Part shown: piece after piece, positions 37,252-45,636 of the stretch
Numbering within the stretch: the stretch's first letter is position 1
How the letters are laid out: each line of letters begins with the position of its first letter
NCBI RefSeq assembly: GCF_000342045.1
Contig: NZ_AONQ01000027.1
Coordinates: 1 to 55,386, forward strand
DNA: 55,386 nucleotides
Source of the DNA: Paramagnetospirillum caucaseum
GTDB taxonomy: Bacteria > Pseudomonadota > Alphaproteobacteria > Rhodospirillales > Magnetospirillaceae
Reading direction: 5' to 3'
Notes under the pieces: model-generated
Told to the model about the DNA's origin: nothing
The model's input: only the letters and a program-made list of their open reading frames with translations
Database searches by the model: none
Program-made: the position numbers and the translations under genes

Positions 37252-38624
37252 AGGTCATAGTCTGCGGCGCCGGTCAGGTCGGCTTCAACATCGCCCATTA
37301 TCTGGCCGGCGAGAACAACGACGTCACCATCATCGACCAGCGGCCCGAGCTGATCCGCAAGGTCAGCGACACCCTGGACGTCCAGGTGGTGCTGGGCTTC
37401 GCCTCCCATCCGGCGGTGCTGGAACAGGCGGGAGCCGGCGACGCCGACATGATCATCGCGGTCACCGCCGCCGACGAGGTCAACATGGTGGCCTGCCAGG
37501 TGGCCCACTCGCTGTTCAACGTGCCGACCAAGATCGCCCGGGTGCGCAGCCAGAGCTATCTGGCCCCCCTCTGGGCCAACCTGTTCTCGCGCGAGCATCT
37601 GCCCATCGACGTGATCATCAGCCCGGAGATCGAGGTGGCCCGCGCCATCACCAAGCGGCTGCAGGTGCCGGGCGCCATCGACGTCATCCCGCTGGTGGGC
37701 GACAAGGTGCGCCTGATCGGGGTGCGCTGCACCGACCTTTGCCCGCTGATCAACACGCCCTTGCGCCAGCTGACCGTGCTGTTCCCCGATCTGGCCATCG
37801 TCATCATCGGCATCGTGCGCGACGGCAAGGCCATCGTGCCGACCTCCGAGGATCAGATGATGGAGGGCGACGAGGTCTATTTCGTCGTCGATACGGACCA
37901 TGTGGACCGGGCGCTCGCGGCCTTCGGGCGCGAGGACCAGGAGGCCCGGCGCATCGTCATCTTCGGCGGCGGCAATATCGGCCTGTTCCTGGCCCAGCAG
38001 CTGGAGGCCGCCCGGCCCGGAACCTCCATCAAGATCATCGAGTCCAACAAGGAGCGCGCCGAGTTCGTCGCCAAGGCGGTCGGCCATACCGTGGTCATCC
38101 ACGGCGACGCGCTGGACCCGGAAATCCTGGAAGAAGCCTCGGTGGCCGCCGCCGAGGCGGTGGTGGCGGTGACCAACGACGACGAGACCAACATCCTGTC
38201 GGGCCTGCTGGCCAAGCGCTACGGCTGCCGCCGCACCATGGCGCTGATCAACAAGACCACCTACAACGCGCTGGTGGCGCCGCTGGGCATCGACGTGGCG
38301 ATCAATCCCCGCGCCATCACCGTCTCCAACATCCTTCAGCATGTGCGCCGCGGCCGCATCCACGCCGTCCACTCCCTGCACGAGGGATTCGGCGAGCTGA
38401 TCGAGGCCGATGCCCTGGAAACCTCGTCCCTGGTGGGCAAGCCGCTGCGCGACGTCAAGCTGCCGGGCGGCGTGCTGCTGGGCGCCGTGGTCCACGACGG
38501 CAAGGTGGTCAGCCCGCGCGGCAGCACCGTCATCCATCCCGGTGACCGAGTCATCCTGTTCGCCACCGCCGACGCGGTGAAGAAGGTGGAGAAGATGTTC
38601 TCTGTCCGGCTGGAATATTTTTAA
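37248..38624 (+). CDS. trkA: Trk potassium-uptake regulatory subunit TrkA
   Basis: 458 residues with two RCK/NAD-binding halves: VCGAGQVGFNIAHYLAGEN at the start and IVIFGGGNIGLFLAQQLEAA near residue 235, each followed by a C-terminal ligand domain. It controls the TrkH/TrkG K+ channel by nucleotide binding. Its location directly after ntrX with ATGA overlap is the standard alphaproteobacterial ntrYX-trkA order; the membrane channel gene is not in the window. Confidence 0.95.
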   Translation: MKVIVCGAGQVGFNIAHYLAGENNDVTIIDQRPELIRKVSDTLDVQVVLGFASHPAVLEQAGAGDADMIIAVTAADEVNMVACQVAHSLFNVPTKIARVRSQSYLAPLWANLFSREHLPIDVIISPEIEVARAITKRLQVPGAIDVIPLVGDKVRLIGVRCTDLCPLINTPLRQLTVLFPDLAIVIIGIVRDGKAIVPTSEDQMMEGDEVYFVVDTDHVDRALAAFGREDQEARRIVIFGGGNIGLFLAQQLEAARPGTSIKIIESNKERAEFVAKAVGHTVVIHGDALDPEILEEASVAAAEAVVAVTNDDETNILSGLLAKRYGCRRTMALINKTTYNALVAPLGIDVAINPRAITVSNILQHVRRGRIHAVHSLHEGFGELIEADALETSSLVGKPLRDVKLPGGVLLGAVVHDGKVVSPRGSTVIHPGDRVILFATADAVKKVEKMFSVRLEYF

Positions 38625-38634
38625 GATCTTTTAG

Positions 38635-38743
38635 CCACAGATGAACACAGATAAGCACAGATATATTCATACTGCGTTCCATGCCCTGGTTATGCCTGGG
38701 AGGCTGAACTTTCTTATCTGTGTTCATCCGTGTTCATCCGTGG
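38635..38743. repeat. Dispersed-type inverted repeat between trkA and the HAD gene
   Basis: A 29-base arm (38635-38663, beginning CCACAGATGAACACAG) and its imperfect complement (38715-38743, ending TGTTCATCCGTGG) match at about 25 of 29 positions. Each arm is a tandem of AACACAGAT-like units. Closely similar ACAGATGAACACAGAT repeats are widely scattered in unrelated bacterial genomes. The 51 bases between arms hold no gene. Confidence 0.75.
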
Positions 38744-38765
38744 CCCAATCTCAATCGGTGCCACC

Positions 38766-39419
38766 ATGACAGCCCTTATCCGCCCCCGCGCCATCATCTT
38801 CGATTGGGACAACACCCTGGTGGAGTCCTGGGTGTGCATCCGCGAATCCTACAACATGACCTTCCGCCATTTCGGCATGGCGGAATGGAGCCTGGCGGAG
38901 ACCCGCGAACGGGTGGCGGCCTCCATGCGCGATTCCTTTCCCGCCATGTTCGGCGAACGCTGGCCCGAGGCCCGCGACGTCTTCACCCGCAGCTTCGAGG
39001 CCATTCATCTGGACTACCTCAACCCGCTGCCGGGGGCGGGCGAGATGCTGGACGCGCTGAAGGGCGAGGGGGTCTTGCTGGCGGTGGTCAGCAACAAGCG
39101 CGGCGGTTTCCTGCGCAAGGAGGCCGAGATCATGGGCTGGGCCGGGCATTTCGTCCGTCTGGTGGGGGCCGACGACGCCGAGGCCGACAAGCCGGCCGCC
39201 GCACCGGTCCACCTCGCCTTGGCGGGCACCGGCATCGCCGCCGGGCGCGACGTGTGGTTCGTGGGCGATTCGCCCATCGACACCCATTGCGCCGTCAATT
39301 CGGGTTGCACCCCCATCCTCATGCGCCCCGAATCCCCTGCCAAAGGTGAGTTCGCCCATCCGCCGGCCCGGTTTCTTCCGGCCTGCATGGACCTCGTCCA
39401 TCTTGTCCGAGAACTATAG
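38766..39419 (+). CDS. HAD-superfamily hydrolase (phosphoglycolate phosphatase-like)
   Basis: 217 residues from ATG 38766. HAD motifs: I, IFDWDNTLVES; II, VVSNKRGGFLRKE; III, DKPAAAPVH; IV, VWFVGDSPIDTHCAV. A helical cap lies between motifs I and II. Phosphoglycolate phosphatase is the nearest familiar function, but the substrate is unproven. It lies between the dispersed repeat and hfq. Confidence 0.88.
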   Translation: MTALIRPRAIIFDWDNTLVESWVCIRESYNMTFRHFGMAEWSLAETRERVAASMRDSFPAMFGERWPEARDVFTRSFEAIHLDYLNPLPGAGEMLDALKGEGVLLAVVSNKRGGFLRKEAEIMGWAGHFVRLVGADDAEADKPAAAPVHLALAGTGIAAGRDVWFVGDSPIDTHCAVNSGCTPILMRPESPAKGEFAHPPARFLPACMDLVHLVREL

Positions 39420-39522
39420 GTTCCCATCTGTCGGAAATGGTGGTAACGACAGGGGCTCAACGGGGTAGGTGCCTAACCGCACTCCAATAATCAAAATCGG
39501 CCAATAAGAACGGATTCCAATC

Positions 39523-39777
39523 ATGTCCGCCGAAAAATCCCAGAATGTGCAGGATGTGTTCCTCAACTACATCCGCAAGAACAAGACTCCCGTCACCATC
39601 TTCCTGGTCAACGGGGTCAAGCTCCAGGGCATCGTCACCTGGTTCGACAACTTTTCGGTGTTGCTGCGCCGTGATGGGCATACCCAGCTGGTGTACAAGC
39701 ACGCCATCTCGACGGTGATGCCGTCTACCCCCATCTCTCTGTTCGAGCCTCCGATCAAGGAAAACGGCGAAGAATAG
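39523..39777 (+). CDS. hfq: RNA chaperone Hfq
   Basis: 84 residues with the complete Sm fold: [40 protein letters not shown] and the KH motif in [10 protein letters not shown]. Hfq pairs small RNAs with mRNAs and in alphaproteobacteria supports nitrogen regulation. About 100 bases of leader precede it; hflX follows with its GTG directly after the stop. Confidence 0.97.
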   Translation: MSAEKSQNVQDVFLNYIRKNKTPVTIFLVNGVKLQGIVTWFDNFSVLLRRDGHTQLVYKHAISTVMPSTPISLFEPPIKENGEE

Positions 39778-41085
39778 GTGGGAGAGTCCGGTTCCACAAA
39801 AACGGCGCCCAGCCGCGCCCTGGTTGTCCACCCCGCCTTCAAGGGGGGGGAGGGCAGCCGTCTGCCTGAAGCCCGCCTTGCCGAGGCCGTAGGGCTGGCC
39901 GGGGCCATCGACCTGGATATCGTCGCCGCCGAGGCGGTGAACGTCGCCAAGGTGCGCCCCGCCACCCTGATGGGTAAGGGGGCGGTGGAGCGTCTGGCCG
40001 AACTGGTGGAAGAGCGCGAGATCGCCCTGGCGGTGGTCGACGGCCACCTGTCGCCGGTGCAGCAGCGCAACCTGGAAAAGGCCTGGGGCTGCAAGGTCAT
40101 CGACCGCACCGGCCTGATTCTCGAGATTTTCGGCGCCCGGGCGCGGACCCGCGAGGGCACGCTGCAGGTGGAACTGGCGGCGCTCAGCTACCAGCGTTCG
40201 CGGCTGGTGCGCTCGTGGACCCATCTGGAGCGCCAGCGGGGCGGCTTCGGCTTCCTGGGCGGCCCCGGCGAGACCCAGATCGAGGCCGACCGCCGCATGA
40301 TCGGCGACCGCATCATCAAGCTGGAGCGCGAGTTGGACGACGTCAAGCGGACCCGCGACCTGCACCGCAAGGCGCGGCGCAAGGTGCCGTACCCCATCGT
40401 CGCCCTGGTGGGCTACACCAATGCCGGCAAGTCGACGCTGTTCAACCAGCTGACCCGGGCCGAGGTGATGGCCAAGGATATGCTGTTCGCCACGCTGGAC
40501 CCCACCATGCGCACCCTGGTGCTGCCGTCGGGGCGCAAGATCATCCTGTCGGACACCGTGGGCTTTATCTCCGACCTGCCGCACGAACTGGTCGCCGCCT
40601 TCCGCGCCACCCTGGAAGAGGTGCTGGAGGCCGACGTGGTGGTGCATGTGCGCGACGTCTCCCATCCCGACACCGAGGCCCAGGCCGCCGATGTGGACAC
40701 CGTGCTGCGGGAGCTCGGGCTGGCCGAGGTGGTGGACCGCGGACTGGTCGAGGCCTTGAACAAGATCGATTTGCTGGACGGGCATGGCCGGATGGAAGTG
40801 CTCAACCAGGCAAAGCGGCGCGATGGCGCCATGGCCCTGTCGGCGGTGACCGGCGAGGGAGTGGACGAGTTGCTGGCCGAGCTGGACCGCCGGCTGGGCG
40901 CGGCGCGCGAGACCATCGACGTGGCGTTGCCGCTTTCCGACGGCGCCTCCATCGCCTGGCTGTACAGCCACGGCGAGGTGGTGGCGCGGCGCGACGACGA
41001 GGCGCAGGCCTTCATGCGGGTCAAGCTCGATCCCGCCGACGTCAAACGTTTTCAGCAGCGCAAGGCCGGGGGCAGGGGGCACTGA
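39778..41085 (+). CDS. hflX: Ribosome-associated GTPase HflX
   Basis: 435 residues from GTG 39778. The N-terminal nucleotide-binding domain (residues 20-180) contains RTGLILEIFGARARTREG and GGFGFLGGPGETQIE, which are typical of HflX. The G domain then has GYTNAGKSTLFNQL, DTVGFISDLP and NKID. It splits stalled ribosomes. The hfq-hflX order is conserved. Its TGA overlaps the next ATG. Confidence 0.96.
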   Translation: MGESGSTKTAPSRALVVHPAFKGGEGSRLPEARLAEAVGLAGAIDLDIVAAEAVNVAKVRPATLMGKGAVERLAELVEEREIALAVVDGHLSPVQQRNLEKAWGCKVIDRTGLILEIFGARARTREGTLQVELAALSYQRSRLVRSWTHLERQRGGFGFLGGPGETQIEADRRMIGDRIIKLERELDDVKRTRDLHRKARRKVPYPIVALVGYTNAGKSTLFNQLTRAEVMAKDMLFATLDPTMRTLVLPSGRKIILSDTVGFISDLPHELVAAFRATLEEVLEADVVVHVRDVSHPDTEAQAADVDTVLRELGLAEVVDRGLVEALNKIDLLDGHGRMEVLNQAKRRDGAMALSAVTGEGVDELLAELDRRLGAARETIDVALPLSDGASIAWLYSHGEVVARRDDEAQAFMRVKLDPADVKRFQQRKAGGRGH

Positions 41086-41843
41086 TGGACTTCGAGACGG
41101 TGGCCTCTATCATCCGCGAGGCGGCGGCCGAGGAGATCCTGCCCCGCTTCCAGCATCTGACCGCCGGCCAGATCCGCGAGAAGCGGCCGGGCGAACTGGT
41201 CACCGAGGCCGATACGGAAGCCGAACGGGTGATGACCGGGCGGCTGCGCCACCTGCTGCCCGGTTCCGCCGTGGTGGGCGAGGAGGCGGTGGCCGCCGAC
41301 CCCGCCTTGCTCCGGGTCCTGGAGGGCGAGGGGGCCGTCTGGATCATCGATCCGGTGGACGGCACCGCCAATTTCGCCAAGGGCAATCCCCGCTTCGCCG
41401 TGATCGTCGCCCTGGTGCGCGATGGCGTGACGGTGGCGGGATGGATTTTCGATCCCCTGGGCGGGCGGATGGTCACCGCCGAACTGGGGGGCGGCGCCTG
41501 GGCCGATGGCGAGCGCCTCTCCGTCCTGCCCGCCGCGCCGCTGATCGAACTGACCGGCTCGGTCAAGCGCTCGGGCCGCCTGTCGGCCCTGGTGGCCCGA
41601 ACGGGCCGTAAGGGCAGCGCCGCCCACGATTATATCGATCTGGTAACGGGGCGGCTGCACTTCGCCCATTACAATCGCCTGATGCCCTGGGACCATGCGG
41701 CCGGCGTGCTGATCCACGCCGAAGCGGGCGGCCATGCCGCCCTGACCGACGGGCGCTCCTACCGTCCGCGGGCGGAAGAGGGGGGATTGCTGCTGGCACC
41801 CTCGCCGGAAAGCTGGAAGTCTCTTCAGGCGGTGATCGAGTAG
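41085..41843 (+). CDS. Inositol-monophosphatase-family phosphatase
   Basis: 252 residues. Metal-binding motifs: GELVTEADTEAE, VVGEEAV, WIIDPVDGTANFAKG and the C-terminal MPWDHAAGVLIHAEAGG. The family includes inositol monophosphatase, CysQ (3',5'-bisphosphate nucleotidase) and histidinol-phosphatase HisN, and the sequence alone does not choose between them. Start overlaps the hflX stop (TGATG). Confidence 0.9.
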   Translation: MDFETVASIIREAAAEEILPRFQHLTAGQIREKRPGELVTEADTEAERVMTGRLRHLLPGSAVVGEEAVAADPALLRVLEGEGAVWIIDPVDGTANFAKGNPRFAVIVALVRDGVTVAGWIFDPLGGRMVTAELGGGAWADGERLSVLPAAPLIELTGSVKRSGRLSALVARTGRKGSAAHDYIDLVTGRLHFAHYNRLMPWDHAAGVLIHAEAGGHAALTDGRSYRPRAEEGGLLLAPSPESWKSLQAVIE

Positions 41844-41887
41844 CTCCCCTGACGTGCCCTCTGATAGGCGGCCAAGCGGCCGGACGC

Positions 41888-42217
41888 TCAGGAGATGTCT
41901 GGCCCCCGTATCCAGGTCGGAATGTCGCGTTCGGCATGAAGAACGCGCCAGACGTCGATATGGTTCGTATTTTCGACATAGAAGACGAGATACGGATACC
42001 GCTTCAATGGCCAAGACTTGAGTCCGGGGAGATCCAGGTCATGGGCATGGCGACTCGATCCGCTGGCCGGGTGGCGGGCAATGTGCCGATAGGCTTGTTC
42101 CAATGAATCGATGAATCCGAGTGCGACCGTTTCACTGGCCTCGCCAAGATAATGCTCGATGGCCTCTTCGATGTCTCGGTTGGCTTGCCGGCGCGGAAGA
42201 ACCGTTTTGACGGTCAC
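41888..42217 (-). CDS. parE: RelE/ParE-family toxin
   Basis: 109 residues from GTG at 42217, overlapping the antitoxin stop (GTGA). ParE features: a helical hairpin with RDIEEAIEHYL and FIDSLEQAYRHIARHP, then YPYLVFYVENTNHIDVWRV and LHAERDIP. ParE toxins poison DNA gyrase; related RelE enzymes cleave mRNA, and the C-terminal RVLHAERDIP fits ParE. Transcribed after the antitoxin, under its promoter. Confidence 0.92.
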   Translation of the reverse strand: MTVKTVLPRRQANRDIEEAIEHYLGEASETVALGFIDSLEQAYRHIARHPASGSSRHAHDLDLPGLKSWPLKRYPYLVFYVENTNHIDVWRVLHAERDIPTWIRGPDIS

Positions 42218-42453
42218 GTCTTCTCGCGGCCACGCACCCGCTTGCGCAGATCGTTGAAATAGGCTTCATCCGCCTCCGGGGCCTGTGCCGATTCCGCCCC
42301 CAGGAGCATCAGCGCGCGCAGATGCTGGCGATCGAGATCCTTGCGAATCAGCTCGCGCACATATTCGCTGCTGGTTCCAAAACCCCGCGAGGAGACCTGC
42401 TCGTCGACGAAGGATTTCAGCGCATCCGGAAGGGAGATATTCATCGTACCCAT
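42214..42453 (-). CDS. parD: ParD-family antitoxin
   Basis: 79 residues (76 from the second ATG at 42444). The N-terminal ribbon-helix-helix is MNISLPDALKSFVDEQV followed by GTSSEYVRELIRKD; the C-terminal acidic tail wraps the toxin. A 17-base palindrome lies 19-35 bases upstream of the start. The order antitoxin-toxin with a 4-base overlap is standard. Confidence 0.92.
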   Translation of the reverse strand: MGTMNISLPDALKSFVDEQVSSRGFGTSSEYVRELIRKDLDRQHLRALMLLGAESAQAPEADEAYFNDLRKRVRGREKT

Positions 42454-42471
42454 GCCGATAAAATAGGAAAT

Positions 42472-42488
42472 TTGCCAAAATTTGGCAA
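42472..42488. promoter_or_regulatory. Palindromic operator of parDE
   Basis: TTGCCAAA-A-TTTGGCAA is a perfect 17-base palindrome just upstream of parD, in the position of an autoregulatory ParD binding site. Confidence 0.65.
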
Positions 42489-42514
42489 GGTCGCCTTTTC
42501 GGCAGGTCCGCGTC

Positions 42515-43742
42515 TCAGCACATATGGGCCAGCAGGCGGTGGAGGAAGTCCTCGCACTTGGCCACCTGCTCGAGGGTGATGAACTCATCGGGCCGGTGGG
42601 CCTGGGCGATGCTGCCGGGACCGCAGACCACCGCCGGGATGCCGGCCTGCTGGAACAGGCCGGCCTCGGTGGTGAAGGCCACCTTGCTGGTCTGGTTGGC
42701 TCCCGACAGGGCGCAGACCAGCCGCACCGCCGCATCCATCTCGTCCATCCGCAAGCCCGGCGTCGAGTTGTGCTCGTCCAGCGTGATGCCGCTGGCCTCG
42801 CTGACCGCCAACATCTCGGGCACCAGGTCCTGGGCCCAGCCCCGCACCTCGGCCATCAGATCCTCGGGATCGTGGTCGGGGAGGTTGCGGATCTCGAATT
42901 CGAAGGAACAGGATTTTGGCACGATGTTGAGCGCCGTGCCGCCCTGCATGGTGCCGGTGTGCACCGTGGTGTAGGGCGGCTGATAGCCGGGATCGAAGGG
43001 GCCGGTTTCCCGGATGCGGCGCTGCATGGCGCGCAGTCGGGTGACCATTTCGGCGGCGATCTCCACGGCGTTGACGCCCTGGTGGTTCAGGGCCGAGTGG
43101 CATTCGTGCCCCTCCACATGGCAGCGCACGCTTTTCTTGCCCTTGTGGCCGATCACCGCCTTCATGTCGGTGGGCTCTCCGACGATGCACAGGCGGGGGG
43201 GGGGCGGCCAGATGAGCCAGATCGTCGATCAGCCGGCGGACCCCGACGCAGCCCACCTCCTCGTCGTAGGAGAAGGCGAAATGAATGGGCATCTTCAACG
43301 GCGCGGCGGCGAATTCCGGGGCCAGCGCCAGACAGACGGCGATGAAGCTCTTCATGTCGGCGGTGCCGCGTCCGAACAGCTTGCCCTCGGCCCGGGTCAG
43401 ACGGAACGGATCGGTCGACCAGTCCTGGCCGTCCACCGGGACCACGTCGGTATGGCCGGACAGGACAATGCCGGGAATATCACTGGGACCAATTGTAGCA
43501 AAGATATTCGCCTTGTTTCGGGTTTCATCCCAAGTCCTGCGTACAGAAGCTCCAAGACCAGAAAACAAATTATCTGCCAGGTCGATTAACTGTAAATTAG
43601 CCTTGTAACTTGTAGTGTCGATCGCGATTAATCTCTCGATCGTTTCGATGCTGGCCGGCAGAGGCGTTTCGGTATGGTGGCTCAAGGACCCGTTCTCGCT
43701 GCAAGGGGCATTGCGTGCTGTTCCCATCATAGAGCGGGGCAT
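42515..43742 (-). pseudogene. argE: Acetylornithine deacetylase (M20 family) with a frameshift in a C10 tract
   Basis: The reading frame is complete apart from one shift. The N-terminal part (from TTG 43685, or ATG 43742) carries GIVLSGHTDVVP, GRGTADMKSFIAV and FSYDEEVGCVG (zinc ligands). After base 43205 the frame becomes wrong; the correct frame continues from LCIVGEPTDMK to HRPDEFITLEQVAKCE. The junction is ten consecutive C residues on the coding strand (G on plus, 43195-43204); nine would restore the normal sequence. With TTG 43685 the joined product is about 389 residues, the family length. The cause may be a real mutation, phase variation or a sequencing error. Confidence 0.85.
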
Positions 43743-43772
43743 GGTCCGAAGACCAGTGTCCTGCGCCGGCTT

Positions 43773-43794
43773 ATAACCAATATCCGGTGGTTAT
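43773..43794. promoter_or_regulatory. Inverted repeat between argE and the type I secretion operon
   Basis: ATAACCA (43773-43779) and TGGTTAT (43788-43794) with an 8-base spacer, in the 154-base gap between divergent genes. Possibly an operator. Confidence 0.35.
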
Positions 43795-43896
43795 TACGGA
43801 GGCGGGGCGCTATTCTCCCGCTTGCCGACGGGGCCGGGGGGCGGTTGGTTTTGTTGGTGGGAGGGAGCGCGAGCTTGCAGCCCGTGGTGTCTGCGC

Positions 43897-45636
43897 ATGA
43901 GTGACCCCGTGGCCGGGCAGCCGGACGGCGCAGACGCGCCCCCGTTCAGCATTGCCTCGCTCTCCACACTGAAGAGCAATCTGTTCGACCTCGCCATGGC
44001 GTCGTTGTTCCTCAACATCCTCGGCTTGGCGCTGCCCATGGCGCTGCTGCAGGTCTACGACCGCATTCTGCCCAACAAGTCGGTGGGCACCATGGTGTTC
44101 CTGATGGGCGCCGTGCTGGGCGCCCTGCTGCTGGAATCCACCCTGAATTTCTGCCGCTCGTGGATCACCGGCTGGGTGGGCGCCAAGTTCGAGCACAACG
44201 CCGGCTGCACCGCGCTCAGCCATCTGGTGATGGCCGGCGTGGACGAGTTCGAGAAGGAAGGCTCCGGCGCCCATCTCGAGCGCATGAACTCCCTGGCCAC
44301 GGTGCGCGAGTTCTATGCCGGGCAGGCCATGCTGACCCTGCTCGACCTTCCCTTCGCCATCCTCTATCTCAGCCTGGTCGCCATGATGGGCGGCTGGCTG
44401 GTGCTGGTGCCCGTTACCCTGCTGGTGCTGTTCTGCCTGACCGCCGTCATCCTGGGCGGCAAACTGCGCGGCGCGCTGCAAAAGCGCATGACCGCCGACG
44501 ACCGGCGCTTCAACTTCATCATCGAGGTGCTGGGCGGCATCCACAGCGTCAAGGCCTTCGCCATGGAGGCGCAGATGGTGCGCCGCTACGAGCGCCTGCA
44601 GGAGACCTGCGCCGAGGGCGCCTATCAGGTGGCGCTCAACTCCTCCACCGCCATGGGGGTGTCGTCGTTCTTCTCCCAGGCCACCACCATCTGCGTCGCC
44701 ATGTTCGGCGCCCTGGTGGTGTTGAACGGCGAGATGACCACCGGCGGCCTGGCGGCGTGCTCCATGCTGGCCGGCCGCGCCATGGCCCCCATCCAGAAGG
44801 CGCTGGGGGTGTGGACCCGCTTCCAGTCGTTCATGCTGGCCCGCCACCGCCTGACCGAGCTGTTCAAGCTGAGGCCGGAATCCAAGAAGGGCCTGCCCAA
44901 GCTGACCACTCCCAAGGGGGCGCTGGAAATGCGCGATTGCAGCTTCCGCTACGGCGAGAAGCTGCCCATCATCATCCGCGACACCTCCATCAACATCCGC
45001 GAGGGCGAGTGCATCGCCATCTCGGGCGGCAACGGCAGCGGCAAGACCACCCTGCTGACCCTGATGCAGGGCGCCATCAAGCCGACCCAGGGGGAAGTGC
45101 TGGTGGACGGCCAGCCCATCACCATGTACGAGCCGCAGAGCGTGCGCGACCACATCGCCTTCCTGCCGCAGATGGGCGTGCTGTTCCAGGGCACGATCCT
45201 TCAGAACATCACCATGTTCCGCAAGGAATTCGACGACGTGGCGGTGGAAACCGCTGCCCTGCTCGGCCTGGACGAGGTGGTGGCGACCATGGCTCTCGGC
45301 TACGACACGGCGGTGGGCGACGGCGCCTATGATTCCCTGCCGCGCGGCATCAAGCAGCGCATCGCCATCGCGCGGGCCCTGGTCAACAATCCGCGCATCG
45401 TGCTGTTCGACGAGGCCAACACGGCGGTGGACACCACCGGCGATAACTTCCTGCGCGTCTGGCTGGAACGCGCCAAGGGCAAGCGGACCCTGGTCCTGGT
45501 CACCCCGCGCCCCTCGCTGGTCAAGCTGGCCGACCGGGTGTTCGACCTGAAGGACGGGACGCTGCTCGCCAAGGCCCCGCGCGAGGAGCGTCCGGCCGCC
45601 CCCGCCGGCCTGCTGCCCCAGGGGGGACCGGCATGA
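43897..45636 (+). CDS. Type I secretion ABC permease/ATPase, subunit A, degenerate signature and H-loop
   Basis: 579 residues from ATG 43897. Membrane domain of about six spans (roughly residues 30-330), then the ATPase: Walker A GGNGSGKTT (about 377), Q-loop FLPQMGVLF, Walker B IVLFDEANTAVD (about 503). The signature expected as LSGGQ is LPRGIKQ (about 480), and the H-loop histidine is proline in LVTPRPS (about 536). It overlaps the next ABC gene by 4 bases and probably pairs with it as a heterodimer. The divergent argE and intergenic inverted repeat lie upstream. Confidence 0.88.
   Translation: MSDPVAGQPDGADAPPFSIASLSTLKSNLFDLAMASLFLNILGLALPMALLQVYDRILPNKSVGTMVFLMGAVLGALLLESTLNFCRSWITGWVGAKFEHNAGCTALSHLVMAGVDEFEKEGSGAHLERMNSLATVREFYAGQAMLTLLDLPFAILYLSLVAMMGGWLVLVPVTLLVLFCLTAVILGGKLRGALQKRMTADDRRFNFIIEVLGGIHSVKAFAMEAQMVRRYERLQETCAEGAYQVALNSSTAMGVSSFFSQATTICVAMFGALVVLNGEMTTGGLAACSMLAGRAMAPIQKALGVWTRFQSFMLARHRLTELFKLRPESKKGLPKLTTPKGALEMRDCSFRYGEKLPIIIRDTSINIREGECIAISGGNGSGKTTLLTLMQGAIKPTQGEVLVDGQPITMYEPQSVRDHIAFLPQMGVLFQGTILQNITMFRKEFDDVAVETAALLGLDEVVATMALGYDTAVGDGAYDSLPRGIKQRIAIARALVNNPRIVLFDEANTAVDTTGDNFLRVWLERAKGKRTLVLVTPRPSLVKLADRVFDLKDGTLLAKAPREERPAAPAGLLPQGGPA

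Noticed and set aside
38635-38743. Insertion-sequence terminal repeats
   Set aside because: Only 51 bases lie between the arms, with no transposase and no target-site duplication visible.
41844-41887. Additional small gene between the phosphatase and parE
   Set aside because: Only 44 bases, no start with a ribosome site.
43743-43896. N-terminal extension of secretion subunit A from 43822
   Set aside because: The in-frame stretch is Gly/Trp/Cys-rich without family similarity, and ATG 43897 begins a normal cytoplasmic N-terminus.
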